DNA of 64,000 bases from Mesotaenium endlicherianum (lineage: Eukaryota > Streptophyta > Zygnematophyceae > Zygnematales > Mesotaeniaceae), in NCBI GenBank assembly GCA_009602735.1, contig WELA01007082.1, positions 62,001-126,000 on the forward strand, in the 5' to 3' direction. This document shows, in pieces, positions 1-7,807 of the stretch. Each line of letters begins with the position of its first letter. Within the stretch, counting starts at the first letter, position 1. The notes beneath the pieces are model-generated. The model was given only the letters and a program-made list of their open reading frames with translations, had not been told where the DNA came from and did no database searches. The position numbers and the translations under genes are program-made.

Positions 1-100
1 TGAAATCGTTCGGTTCGTTTGCAACAGCAGTCTGTGCCTGTGAGATTACCGATACCATCATCATTGTTAATACCAGGAATATTCTTGTGAACTTATTCAT
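1..100 (-). CDS. CcmD-like small membrane protein (partial, N-terminus only)
   Basis: The reading frame starts with ATG at 100 and runs off the left window edge after 33 codons. Visible is a basic start (MNKF), a hydrophobic run and SQAQTA, like a signal peptide or anchor. The start codon overlaps the ccmC stop by 8 bases, so the two are translationally coupled. In Bacteroidota a short CcmD-like protein with one further membrane segment usually follows ccmC in the cytochrome c maturation operon. The family call rests mainly on this position, because the membrane segment that would confirm it lies outside the window. Confidence 0.6.
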   Translation of the reverse strand, partial: MNKFTRIFLVLTMMMVSVISQAQTAVANEPNDF

Positions 101-776
101 GAGCCAGTCTTTTTTGTTGAATGAGTTGAACGCGTATCCGCAGGGTAGTGATCCATACACCCAATAATGTCCATCCGATAAAAGCCGGATACATCACGCT
201 GCGCATGGCGGGTGTGCTGTCTTTAGGGTTGAGTCCGGGATTTCCTTCGCTTCCCTGTCCGCCAGGGTGCAGGCTTTCCGTTAACCTGGGCAATATCCAA
301 ATCGTAGGGAAAAGCATGAAAAAGGCGAATATGTTATAAACCGAGCCTATGCGTGCGCGTTTTTCTTCATCGTGCAGACTGCCGCGTACCACGAAATAGG
401 CAAAATAGATCAACACACCGATGGCTGCTCCGTTCTGTTTCGGGTCGCTGCTCCAGGGTTTGCCCCACTGGTAATTGGCCCAGATCATGCCGGTGAGCAG
501 TCCCAGTACACCAAAGAAAGCCCCTGTTCTGGCAAACTCCATTGAATAGATATCTGCTGTTACATCGGATTTATTCAGGTATTTGAGGGCATATACCACT
601 GAAACGGTGAAACAAACCATCATGGCTATCCACATGGGTACATGGAAAAAAAGGTTGCGGATGGTCTGGTGAAGCGGCACACCCGGCGGGGAAGGCACTT
701 TCACCAAAAAACCGACCGAGCAGGTATAAATAAGCAGTACGAATGCCAGAATCTTCCACCAGGATTTGCGAATCAT
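93..776 (-). CDS. ccmC: Cytochrome c biogenesis protein CcmC (heme handling)
   Basis: A 227-residue polytopic inner-membrane protein with about six hydrophobic segments. CcmC binds heme at the periplasmic face and passes it to CcmE for attachment to c-type cytochromes. The tryptophan-rich loop around residues 100-115 (WGKPW followed by SDP) matches the WWD-type heme motif, and two candidate heme-ligand histidines flank it: H45 (FFHVP) and the His of LHPGG about 60 residues past the loop. The ATG at 776 is preferred over a TTG at 848 because it gives the usual CcmC N-terminus just before the first membrane segment. The downstream CcmD-like gene overlaps its stop codon. Confidence 0.93.
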   Translation of the reverse strand: MIRKSWWKILAFVLLIYTCSVGFLVKVPSPPGVPLHQTIRNLFFHVPMWIAMMVCFTVSVVYALKYLNKSDVTADIYSMEFARTGAFFGVLGLLTGMIWANYQWGKPWSSDPKQNGAAIGVLIYFAYFVVRGSLHDEEKRARIGSVYNIFAFFMLFPTIWILPRLTESLHPGGQGSEGNPGLNPKDSTPAMRSVMYPAFIGWTLLGVWITTLRIRVQLIQQKRLAHE

Positions 777-814
777 GAATCTGTTTTTTGCAGATAAACT
801 AACAACTGTGAGCG

Positions 815-849
815 CAAAATTAGGGCAACTATATACAAGTTGGGACAAA
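815..849 (-). promoter_or_regulatory. Candidate Bacteroidota promoter for ccmC
   Basis: On the minus strand TTTG (849-846) is followed after 23 bases by TAATTTTG (822-815), matching the TTTG / TAnnTTTG pattern of the Bacteroidota primary sigma factor with a spacer slightly longer than usual. It lies about 40 bases upstream of the ccmC start. Confidence 0.45.
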
Positions 850-907
850 AAGGGAAAAAATCAGTAAATTATGTGCTTCCTCGATAAAATCTATAAAAAA
901 CCGAACT

Positions 908-1105
908 ATGGTATTAGTAACTGAACGGAGGGATAGGAAAATTAATAATGTTAAGCAGCGGTTGCTTGAGCGTGTTAATAATTTAACTCTTAAAAATCAA
1001 AACAGAACTTTACAAAAGACATTTGAAATTCCTTCATCATTGGATGAAGTTGCGTCATCAATTAGAGATACTGAAAGTAATGCTACCAAAGGAAAATTCG
1101 AGTGA
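908..1105 (+). CDS. Small basic hypothetical protein, 65 aa
   Basis: This ATG-started frame encodes a hydrophilic 65-residue protein with many Lys/Arg and Asn in its first half and an acidic/Ser-rich second half. There is no membrane segment and no recognised domain. It is divergent from ccmC and lies at the left edge of an AT-rich stretch that also carries hicAB. The composition resembles short cargo ORFs of accessory islands. It could be a real orphan gene or chance; nothing in the sequence assigns a function. Confidence 0.4.
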   Translation: MVLVTERRDRKINNVKQRLLERVNNLTLKNQNRTLQKTFEIPSSLDEVASSIRDTESNATKGKFE

Positions 1106-1461
1106 TAAGTAACATACATTTATCGTTTTGACCTCCCAAAAAGGCCTATTTCTTCTTTTTAGTCGTTTTTTTGGACATATCTTCTTTTGGAGCAGAACTA
1201 CTCACCGAAACCTTTATTTATCACATTACAAAATCTGACCGCGTTGATCAATTGATTCCGGTTTTAATCGCAGATACCTTTATTACCTCAGCAAATGACT
1301 CTTCGAAAAACTGGCTAGTATACTACTTAGCCAGAATAAAAGTAGCAAAAAAGTTACCTTAAAATTTGGAAAATAGTAGCATATATGCTACCTTTGAGTA
1401 TTGATTGAGGGTAATGCCTTCATTCCTTCAATGAAAGAAACAACATTATAAATTTTAAACA
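1106..1461. other. AT-rich gap upstream of hicAB
   Basis: No convincing gene. The gap holds an inverted repeat CTGGCTA / TAGCCAG (1311-1317 and 1328-1334) that is followed by a T-run on the minus strand and could end minus-strand transcription, then the hicAB promoter and operator. On the minus strand a short open stretch ends in a Lys/Thr-rich tail (MSKKTTKKKK) near 1150-1180; its frame is closed a short way upstream, so it is at most a gene remnant. Confidence 0.5.
1365..1396 (+). promoter_or_regulatory. hicAB promoter with overlapping palindromic operator
   Basis: TTTG at 1365-1368, a 20-base spacer and TACCTTTG at 1389-1396 give a near-perfect Bacteroidota promoter. A perfect 16-base palindrome, GTAGCATATATGCTAC (1376-1391), fills the spacer and enters the -7 box. 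HicB antitoxins with a C-terminal DNA-binding domain are known to bind such palindromes and repress their own operon, so this is the expected operator; the binding itself is inferred. Confidence 0.75.
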
Positions 1462-1650
1462 ATGAATTCGAATGATGTAATCAAGCTATTAAAGAATGAC
1501 GGATGGCAGGAAAAGAAGAGAGGTGGTACCAGCCATATCCAATTTGTTCACCCAGACAAGAAAGGGAAGGTTACGGTTGCTTCCCATGGGAAAAAAGAAA
1601 TTCCACCCAAAACATTAAAATCAATTTTAAAACAGGCGGGGCTTATATAA
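1462..1650 (+). CDS. hicA: HicA family mRNA interferase toxin
   Basis: At 62 residues it has the typical HicA size and double-stranded-RNA-binding-like fold pattern: an N-terminal helix (VIKLLKNDGW), a basic strand, then GGTSHIQF with the catalytic His at residue 25, and a C-terminal helix after the PPKTLKSIL motif common to the family. HicA cleaves mRNA without ribosomes until bound by HicB. hicB follows after 52 bases. The ATG at 1462 sits 66 bases after the promoter -7 box and the protein looks complete. Confidence 0.9.
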   Translation: MNSNDVIKLLKNDGWQEKKRGGTSHIQFVHPDKKGKVTVASHGKKEIPPKTLKSILKQAGLI

Positions 1651-1666
1651 AAAAAGCCCCACCTGT
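1632..1666 (+). promoter_or_regulatory. Hairpin across the hicA stop, between hicA and hicB
   Basis: ACAGG-c-GGGGCTT pairs with AAGCCCC-a-CCTGT (1632-1644 with 1654-1666): twelve base pairs with one mismatch and a 9-base A/T loop holding the hicA stop codon. Its place between toxin and antitoxin genes suggests it tunes their relative expression, by partial termination or RNA stability. The structure is visible; the role is inferred. Confidence 0.5.
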
Positions 1667-1702
1667 CTACAGTATAAATTAAACACATAACTACAGAAAA
1701 CC

Positions 1703-2083
1703 ATGAAAAAGATCGCATTAATCATTGAATCCGCGTCAGATGGAGAAATTTGGGGTAGGGTACATTATGATGATGATCTGATTGTTGACAGCGCGGGAGA
1801 TGTCGAAGAACTGAAAAACAAAATGACAGCCCAATTGATGGAATTTCATGATCTAAAAAAAGGACAGATCGATTTTGACATTCAGCATGACATTTCAGGC
1901 CTATTCGACCACAAGGACTACCTGAATATAACTTCAGTGGCCAGGTTAGCTGGTATCAATCCTTCCCTGATGCGTCAATACGCATCAGGTGTAAAAAGTC
2001 CAAGCACCGAAAGATTAAAGGCAATTCAGACCGCCGTGCATTCTATCGGAGAGGATTTAAGAAGGATCAAATTAGCAATGTAA
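1703..2083 (+). CDS. hicB: HicB family antitoxin with HTH domain
   Basis: A 126-residue antitoxin. The N-terminal half (about 1-60) is the partly degraded RNase-H-like HicB fold that blocks HicA, with KIALIIES opening and the EIWGRVHYDDD strand. The C-terminal half (about 75-126) is an Xre-type helix-turn-helix (LNITSVARLAGINPSLM, then RQYASG and STERLKAIQTAV) that should bind the palindrome on the operon promoter. It is second in the operon after hicA and is closed by a strong terminator. Toxin-first order is normal for hicAB. Confidence 0.9.
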   Translation: MKKIALIIESASDGEIWGRVHYDDDLIVDSAGDVEELKNKMTAQLMEFHDLKKGQIDFDIQHDISGLFDHKDYLNITSVARLAGINPSLMRQYASGVKSPSTERLKAIQTAVHSIGEDLRRIKLAM

Positions 2084-2118
2084 AACGATCACCTAAACAC
2101 ACAAACCATCATGTCATT

Positions 2119-2146
2119 AAAACCCGGTAGAGATACCGGGTTTTTT
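2119..2146 (+). terminator. Rho-independent terminator after hicB
   Basis: AACCCGGTA pairs with TACCGGGTT around a GAGA-type loop, followed by a run of T. It lies 36 bases after the hicB stop. Confidence 0.85.
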
Positions 2147-2214
2147 CATTCTTATCTTGTATACCCCCATTCTTCACAATTAGTGAATAGATGTTTAACT
2201 TGTGGGGTGAAGAT

Positions 2215-3909
2215 ATGGATCAACCCCTCTTACAAATCAATGATCTCTGCGTAGATTTCAGCTCCGATGGCCTTGTTACACAAGCGTTACAGCATATCAG
2301 CCTCACTGTAGCACGTGGGGAAATACTGGCTATCGTGGGTGAATCCGGGTCGGGCAAATCGGTCACTTCCCTTTCCATATTGCAGTTATTGCCGGCTCCT
2401 CCCGCCCTGTACCGGTCGGGCGAGATATTGTTTTCGCACGATGGCCATACCAGGGATATTCTCCGGCTTTCTTCTTTGGAGCTCCAGGCATTACGCGGCC
2501 GGCATATTGCCATGATATTCCAGGAACCCATGACATCATTGAACCCTTTGCTCACCTGCGGTTTCCAGGTCATGGAGGCCATCAGGGAGCATTTTTCTCT
2601 ATCGGCGGCTGAAGCAAAGGAAAAAACGATCGCGCTGTTTGAAGAAGTACAATTGCCCGATCCGGCGGCGCTGTTCGATCGTTATCCGCACCAGCTCAGC
2701 GGTGGACAAAAACAGCGTGTGATGATTGCCATGGCCATGAGTTGCGATCCTGCCTTACTCATTTGTGACGAGCCTACGACCGCATTGGATGTAACTGTTC
2801 AACAAAGCATCCTGTTATTGATACGCCGCTTACAACAGCATAACAATATGGGCGTTATTTTTATTACGCACGATTTGGGAGTGGTATCTGCGATTGCAGA
2901 CCGCGTAGCTGTGATGTACAAGGGGCAGTTGGTAGAACAAAACACAACAGCCAACCTGCTCAAAACGCCACAACATCCTTATACCAAAGCGCTGCTGGCC
3001 TGTCGCCCTGCTTTATATTCGAAAGGAGAACGATTACCTGTAGTAAGTGATTTCATGGGAGGTTCATCACAGCCTGTTCATCCTTCAACCAATATCTCAC
3101 AACCCCCAACCAACAACGCACAACCAACAACGCTCCTCAAAGTCTCCCATCTCTCCGTACACTATCCCGGCAAAAAGAATTTCCTGGGCCGTGTATCAAC
3201 ATACAACAAAGCGGTGGACGATGTAAGTTTTGAAGTGTATGAAGGTGAAACGCTTGGACTCGTAGGCGAATCGGGCTGTGGCAAGAGTACGCTTGGCCGT
3301 GCTTTGCTGCGTTTGACCCATGTAAGCAGCGGCAGCCTTTATTATAAAGGGGAAGACCTGTTGGCAGCCAGAGGCAACAAACTGAAGCATTTGCGCAGGG
3401 AACTGCAAATCGTTTTCCAGGATCCTTATTCTTCCCTCAACCCGCGGATAACAATTGGCGAAGCCATTGCCGAGCCTTTGCAAGTACATGGCCTGGTTCT
3501 TGCTTCCAAAGAAAGAAAAGAAAAAGTGATTGACCTGTTGGAAAAAGTTGGTCTCCAGGCATCGCATTATAATAGGTATCCGCATGAGTTCAGCGGCGGG
3601 CAGCGCCAGCGGATCGTGATAGCGCGGGCGCTTGCTTTGAATCCCCGATTTGTGGTATGCGATGAAAGTGTATCGGCACTGGATGTAAGTGTGCAGGCCC
3701 AGGTACTCAACCTGCTGAACGATCTGAAAAACACCTTCGGGTTTACGGCTGTCTTTATCTCGCACGACCTGTCGGTAGTGCGTTATATCAGCGACCGGAT
3801 CATGGTCATGAACAAAGGACGCATTGAAGAATACGGACCGGCAGAACAGGTTTACCATCAACCACAATCTGCCTATACACAACGCCTGATTGCTTCAATA
3901 CCGCGGTAA
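2215..3909 (+). CDS. ABC transporter ATP-binding protein, two fused ATPase domains (DppD-DppF type)
   Basis: About 564 residues with two complete nucleotide-binding domains of the oligopeptide/dipeptide type. Domain 1 has Walker A GESGSGKS near residue 42, signature LSGGQKQR near 160 and Walker B LLICDEPT; domain 2 has GESGCGKS near 349, FSGGQRQR near 458 and [12 protein letters not shown]. Each ends in the oligopeptide-family C-terminal region (HPYTKALL, and [10 protein letters not shown]). A Pro/Asn/Thr-rich linker of about 35 residues joins them. It would energise peptide or nickel-type import, but no permease or binding-protein gene lies nearby, so the substrate is open. ATG 2215 is favoured over ATG 2191 because family members start close to QPLLQINDL. 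Confidence 0.92.
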   Translation: MDQPLLQINDLCVDFSSDGLVTQALQHISLTVARGEILAIVGESGSGKSVTSLSILQLLPAPPALYRSGEILFSHDGHTRDILRLSSLELQALRGRHIAMIFQEPMTSLNPLLTCGFQVMEAIREHFSLSAAEAKEKTIALFEEVQLPDPAALFDRYPHQLSGGQKQRVMIAMAMSCDPALLICDEPTTALDVTVQQSILLLIRRLQQHNNMGVIFITHDLGVVSAIADRVAVMYKGQLVEQNTTANLLKTPQHPYTKALLACRPALYSKGERLPVVSDFMGGSSQPVHPSTNISQPPTNNAQPTTLLKVSHLSVHYPGKKNFLGRVSTYNKAVDDVSFEVYEGETLGLVGESGCGKSTLGRALLRLTHVSSGSLYYKGEDLLAARGNKLKHLRRELQIVFQDPYSSLNPRITIGEAIAEPLQVHGLVLASKERKEKVIDLLEKVGLQASHYNRYPHEFSGGQRQRIVIARALALNPRFVVCDESVSALDVSVQAQVLNLLNDLKNTFGFTAVFISHDLSVVRYISDRIMVMNKGRIEEYGPAEQVYHQPQSAYTQRLIASIPR

Positions 3910-3932
3910 AAGGCCGTTTGAGCAAAATTTCG

Positions 3933-3940
3933 TACCTTTG
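3933..3940 (+). promoter_or_regulatory. Candidate -7 box for queA
   Basis: TACCTTTG matches TAnnTTTG and lies 31 bases upstream of the queA start. A TTTG at 3917 is too close to be a standard -33 element. Confidence 0.4.
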
Positions 3941-3971
3941 CCGACTTCACTAAAAAAACTCATGCCGTAAC

Positions 3972-5021
3972 ATGAAATTATCACAATTCAAATTTGACCT
4001 TCCTTTAAACCTTATTGCGCAAAATCCAACCAAAAGACGAGAAGACAGCCGAATGATGGTGGTAGACCGTAAAAGCGGTCACATGGAAAACAGACATTTC
4101 CGCGACATCATTGAATACTTCGATGACAAAGATGTGTTCGTAGTGAACAACACCAAAGTGTTTCCTGCGCGTATGTATGGCCGCAAGGAAAAAACCGGCG
4201 CCAAGATCGAAGTTTTTCTGTTGCGTGAGCTGAACAAGCCCAACCGTTTGTGGGATGTGATCGTTGATCCCGCAAGAAAGATAAGGGTAGGTAATAAACT
4301 GTACTTCGGAGACAACGAAGAACTGGTAGCGGAAGTAATTGACAATACAACCAGCCGCGGACGTACCATCCGTTTCCTTTGGGATGATGATGATGAGAGC
4401 TTCAAAAAAATGCTCGAATTTTTGGGTGAGACACCGCTGCCCAAATACATCAAGCGCAAGCCCGATGAAGAAGATAAAGAGCGTTACCAAACTGTATATG
4501 CCAAATACGAGGGAGCTGTTGCCGCTCCTACGGCGGGCCTGCATTTCAGCAAGGAACTGATCAAGCGTTGCGAAATACTGGGTATCCGTTTTGCAGAAGT
4601 AACCCTGCATACCGGCCTTGGCACTTTCCGTCCTATTGAAGTGGAAGACCTCAGCAAACACAAAATGGACGCTGAATATTACGCCATTACCGAAGAAGCA
4701 TGCCGGATCGTTAATAAAGCAAAAGAAACCGGTCGCCGCGTTTGTTCCATCGGCACCACTACCATGCGCGCCATGGAAAGCAGTTTCACTGCGCAGAAAT
4801 TACTGAAGCCGAGTGAAGGATGGACCAACCATTTCATTCATCCGCCTTATACATTCAATGTGGCGGACAGCCTGGTAACCAATTTCCACCTGCCCAAAAC
4901 CAGCCTGCTCATCATGACTTGCGCCTTTGCCGGTTATGACCTGGCTATGGAAGCTTATAAAAAAGCCATCAAGGACAAATACCGTTTCTTCAGCTACGGC
5001 GATGCCCTGCTGATCATCTGA
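3972..5021 (+). CDS. queA: S-adenosylmethionine:tRNA ribosyltransferase-isomerase
   Basis: QueA transfers and isomerises the ribosyl part of SAM onto 7-aminomethyl-deazaguanine in tRNA, the step that makes epoxyqueuosine. At 349 residues it has the normal length. The N-terminus ([24 protein letters not shown]) and the conserved motifs [38 protein letters not shown] and [13 protein letters not shown] are all present. It stands alone between the ABC ATPase gene and a terminator, and no other queuosine gene is nearby. Confidence 0.97.
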   Translation: MKLSQFKFDLPLNLIAQNPTKRREDSRMMVVDRKSGHMENRHFRDIIEYFDDKDVFVVNNTKVFPARMYGRKEKTGAKIEVFLLRELNKPNRLWDVIVDPARKIRVGNKLYFGDNEELVAEVIDNTTSRGRTIRFLWDDDDESFKKMLEFLGETPLPKYIKRKPDEEDKERYQTVYAKYEGAVAAPTAGLHFSKELIKRCEILGIRFAEVTLHTGLGTFRPIEVEDLSKHKMDAEYYAITEEACRIVNKAKETGRRVCSIGTTTMRAMESSFTAQKLLKPSEGWTNHFIHPPYTFNVADSLVTNFHLPKTSLLIMTCAFAGYDLAMEAYKKAIKDKYRFFSYGDALLII

Positions 5022-5046
5022 TCTGTACCACAATGATGGCATTATG

Positions 5047-5083
5047 AAAGAAGCCACCTGGCATAAACCGGGTGGCTTCTTTA
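5047..5083 (+). terminator. Rho-independent terminator after queA
   Basis: AAAGAAGCCACC pairs with GGTGGCTTCTTT around a 12-base loop and is followed by an AT-rich tail. It starts 26 bases after the queA stop. The remaining stretch to 5197 holds nothing recognisable. Confidence 0.8.
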
Positions 5084-5197
5084 TTTAGAGAATCTTCCCC
5101 ATGTGCATTGTTAGTTTGTGGGGGGAATTGAACGGCAAAACCGAACCGTGAGCTAAACTAACGAACAGCGGCCGTCCAACCTGACTAAATTTAACGA

Positions 5198-5689
5198 TTA
5201 TTTATTTTCTAAGCTTTTTTTAAGGTTGTCGAGGTTTTTCTCCATCATTGGTCCCATGATCTTGTCGTTCATCATGGACCCCAGTTTGGCCCAGGGATAC
5301 CATTTAACCTGTTCTACGAATTGCCATTGCACCACCGTTTGGGGCTGCCCGGGCCGTGAGATCAGCCGGATGGTGGCTACCTGGGGGTTGCTTTTTTTAC
5401 TGGTCCAGTTCGATACTACTGCCGTATCGGATACCGGGCCGATGGTTACCTCCGTTCCACCCAATGTGGCGCTGGTGGCCGAATGTATTTGAACCCCGGG
5501 GCTTTCCATTCCACCCACCCACCCTGTCCATTGACGTATATCTTTCACTTTAGCAAGGACCGAATCGGGCGGCGCCTCTATAGTCACCGCCCTGGACACC
5601 AGCACCATGGAGGGCAATAAAAGAGAAAGCCCGGTAGAGAGGGCAAAAAGTATTATCAGGCTTATCAGTACCAGTTTAATCAATCGCAT
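5198..5689 (-). CDS. SRPBCC (START-like) domain protein with N-terminal membrane anchor
   Basis: 163 residues: one hydrophobic segment (about 5-28) and then a polyketide-cyclase/START-like fold, recognised from the pattern VSRAVTIEAPPDSVLAKVKDI, the GGTEV turn and the long C-terminal helix ending in NLDNLKKSLE. Such domains bind hydrophobic ligands. Its start lies 3 bases after the stop of the ABC-2 permease gene on the same strand, so the two are probably co-transcribed and may act together at the membrane. The ligand cannot be told. Confidence 0.75.
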   Translation of the reverse strand: MRLIKLVLISLIILFALSTGLSLLLPSMVLVSRAVTIEAPPDSVLAKVKDIRQWTGWVGGMESPGVQIHSATSATLGGTEVTIGPVSDTAVVSNWTSKKSNPQVATIRLISRPGQPQTVVQWQFVEQVKWYPWAKLGSMMNDKIMGPMMEKNLDNLKKSLENK

Positions 5690-5692
5690 CGG

Positions 5693-6799
5693 TTATTCCC
5701 ATTTGAAAGTTTTAAAAGCAATGGCGTAAATCACTACCGCCCATATTCCCAAAATACCCAATTCCCTCCAGCAACTCGCCAGGCTGGCGCCTTCAAAAGC
5801 GATATTGCGCATGGCGTTGTTGAAATGCGTCAGTGGCAGCAGCTTACACAGGGGCTGCAGCCAGGCGGGAAAAGCTTCGATGGAGAAGAAAGTGCCTGCC
5901 AGCAGGAATTGCGGCAAAGTGATGAGGTTGGCAAAGGGTGGAATGGTGCTTTCGTTCTTCGCCACACTGCTCACAATAAAACCAAAACCCATGAATAAGA
6001 TCAGGGCCACGAAGCTGAGCAACATGATCTCCAGGAAGGTTTGCAAGCCATGCACCAGCGTGAATTTGAACAGGAAATGCCCCACTCCTATGATAATGAT
6101 CGCCGTAAACATCTGGAACAATACCCGGCTGATGGCTTCTCCCAGCACAATATAAGAGCGCCGGATAGGCGTTGCATAAAACCTTTTCAATACCAGTTGT
6201 TGACGGAGGTTAAAGAAAAGGAATGCCACACCGAATACACCGGAACTGAGCAACGAAAAACCAAGCTGACCGGGCAGGATAAAATCAATGGTCCTGTAAA
6301 TGCGGCCGGGAATTTTCTGCACATTATTGTTGATGATGGCGATGGTAGGTATATTGGGATAAGCGCGTTGATTGATACCCGATATAACCGCATTGAGGAT
6401 GGATTGCAACACCTGGATGTTCTGCGGACTCACAGCCTCCGAGCTCTGCAGGCTGATCTTGTATGGTGGATTCGTGAGCCCTGATTTTTCAATGTTGATG
6501 ACGGCTGTCAGTCTTCCTTTTTCAAGGTCTTCCTTTATTTCTGCATCGGATTTGTTTACTACATGCAGAGCTGCAATGTTTTTGATGGCCTGGTAAACGG
6601 GGTTGGTGGTATCGGTATGGCTGGCGAATGCAATGTTCACCGACACCTTACCTCCTCCGCCAATGAATCCGAAAACCAGGATAAAGATCAGGGGGAAAGC
6701 AATGCTGAAAATTACGGCCGAAGGGCTGCGGAAAGTGGCTCTCAGGCTGCCTCTTGTGATGGCGAGCATCGCTTTGGCCTGGCTATAAGTACCTGTCAT
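5693..6799 (-). CDS. ABC-2 type transporter permease
   Basis: 368 residues with the ABC-2 membrane layout: a helix at about 20-40 (PSAVIFSIAFPLIFILVFGF), a large extracytoplasmic domain (about 45-180), then five hydrophobic segments containing VLGEAISR, SVAKNE and the C-terminal PLTHFNNAMRNI motif of multidrug/lipid exporters. The ATG at 6799 is used instead of a TTG at 6820. No matching ATPase gene is beside it; the nearest ABC ATPase (2215-3909) is of the importer type and on the other strand. Export of a drug or lipid is likely. Confidence 0.85.
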   Translation of the reverse strand: MTGTYSQAKAMLAITRGSLRATFRSPSAVIFSIAFPLIFILVFGFIGGGGKVSVNIAFASHTDTTNPVYQAIKNIAALHVVNKSDAEIKEDLEKGRLTAVINIEKSGLTNPPYKISLQSSEAVSPQNIQVLQSILNAVISGINQRAYPNIPTIAIINNNVQKIPGRIYRTIDFILPGQLGFSLLSSGVFGVAFLFFNLRQQLVLKRFYATPIRRSYIVLGEAISRVLFQMFTAIIIIGVGHFLFKFTLVHGLQTFLEIMLLSFVALILFMGFGFIVSSVAKNESTIPPFANLITLPQFLLAGTFFSIEAFPAWLQPLCKLLPLTHFNNAMRNIAFEGASLASCWRELGILGIWAVVIYAIAFKTFKWE

Positions 6800-6862
6800 G
6801 CGTTGTTGATTAGGGGACAAATCTATTTTTTATTTTTTGTTCGAAGGAACAGACAAAAGTCG

Positions 6863-6880
6863 TATATTTGTATAACAAAT
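6863..6880 (+). promoter_or_regulatory. Promoter -7 box and inverted repeat over the antitoxin start
   Basis: TATATTTG (a TAnnTTTG box) overlaps ATTTGT-ATA-ACAAAT, a 6-bp inverted repeat with a 3-base centre that runs into the ATG of the antitoxin gene. The arrangement suits autorepression by the antitoxin and implies a very short or absent mRNA leader. Promoter match is direct; operator role is inferred. Confidence 0.5.
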
Positions 6881-7331
6881 GACGGATATGGCAAAAGTGA
6901 GAAAATACCCCAAACAAGATGCTCTTCCTCCTAAAGTAAGTGAAGAACCGGCAGCCTATATGCCTGCTAAAAAGCAGCCCATCAGTGTTGCCGATTTCAG
7001 TTACCGGAAATTTAAAAAAATTGCCGATCTCGTTCCTTTTACACAAACCGAATGGGCCAATATTCTTCACCTTTCCGAAAGAACCCTGCAGCGTTATGCC
7101 AAAAACAACAGTTCTTTCGAAGGTATTTACACAGACCGTATCCTTGAAATGCAGGAGCTTATTGAAACCGGCCTCGAAACCTTTTCTTCCTCCGATGCTT
7201 TTTACCGCTGGCTCAAAAAAGACAAGCAAATACTGGGGCACAACCTCAATTTCGAGTCGTTATACAACAGCCGCGGCATCATTGAACTCACCGATCAGTT
7301 AGCCAGGATTCAATACGGGGTCTATTCATGA
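6879..7331 (+). CDS. Xre/MbcA/ParS-type antitoxin (DUF2384)
   Basis: A 150-residue antitoxin. The middle has a Xre-like HTH region (FTQTEWANILHLSERTLQRYAK) and the C-terminus a ParS/MbcA toxin-binding domain (about 95-150; FSSSDAFYRWLKKDKQILG, then GIIELTDQLARIQYGV), the segment that normally plugs the RES active site. Its stop overlaps the start of the RES toxin gene by 4 bases (ATGA), as in most Xre-RES pairs. The Lys/Pro-rich N-terminus is probably flexible. Confidence 0.9.
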   Translation: MTDMAKVRKYPKQDALPPKVSEEPAAYMPAKKQPISVADFSYRKFKKIADLVPFTQTEWANILHLSERTLQRYAKNNSSFEGIYTDRILEMQELIETGLETFSSSDAFYRWLKKDKQILGHNLNFESLYNSRGIIELTDQLARIQYGVYS

Positions 7332-7807
7332 TCGTCTACCGCATTGCACATAAAAAATATGCAGACGATCTTTCAGGAACGGGTGCCCGGCTGAGAGGTG
7401 GCAGGTGGAATCCAAAAGGATTACCATTGCTGTATACCAGTGAACATATTTCATTGGCCCTGCTCGAGACCCTGGTGAACGCATGCTCGCTGGAAGACCT
7501 GCACCTATTGCGACTCGTGCAGATCGAAATTCCGGGACGCACTACCCACAGTCATATCATAGAGAATAAGAACCTTAAAAAGAACTGGCAACAGGATTTT
7601 GATTACACGCAATGGATGGGACAGGAAATCATCCGCAACAAAGAAGTATTGTACGTCCGCTGTCCTTCTGCAGTGGTACCTCAGGAACATAATTACCTCA
7701 TCAATCCCCTTCACGCCGATTTTGAACGCATCAAGCTGACTGAAGTAAGTGATTTTGAATTCGACCACCGGCTATTCAAACAAACCGTTAGTTCACATCT
7801 ACCGTAA
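7328..7807 (+). CDS. RES domain toxin (NAD+-degrading)
   Basis: 159 residues covering one RES domain. The family's Arg, Tyr and Glu residues are visible: GARLRGGRWNPKG (about 17-29), LLYTSEHISLALLET (about 35-48) and a late Ser in the last third. Experimentally studied RES toxins break down NAD+ and stop growth until bound by the Xre/ParS partner, which is encoded just upstream with a 4-base overlap. Its 3' end overlaps the convergent sppA gene by 20 bases. The gene looks whole. Confidence 0.9.
   Translation: MIVYRIAHKKYADDLSGTGARLRGGRWNPKGLPLLYTSEHISLALLETLVNACSLEDLHLLRLVQIEIPGRTTHSHIIENKNLKKNWQQDFDYTQWMGQEIIRNKEVLYVRCPSAVVPQEHNYLINPLHADFERIKLTEVSDFEFDHRLFKQTVSSHLP

Noticed and set aside
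1171-1362. 63-codon plus-strand frame in the gap before hicA
   Set aside because: It starts at TTG with no promoter or start signal, covers an inverted repeat, and shows no protein-like pattern; treated as chance.
2215-3909. ABC ATPase fusion as an assembly error
   Set aside because: Both domains are complete, in one frame, joined by a plausible linker; fused DppD-DppF proteins are common in Bacteroidota.
4005-4661. Long antisense frames over queA and many other genes
   Set aside because: They mirror codon structure of the real genes on the opposite strand and lack family patterns.
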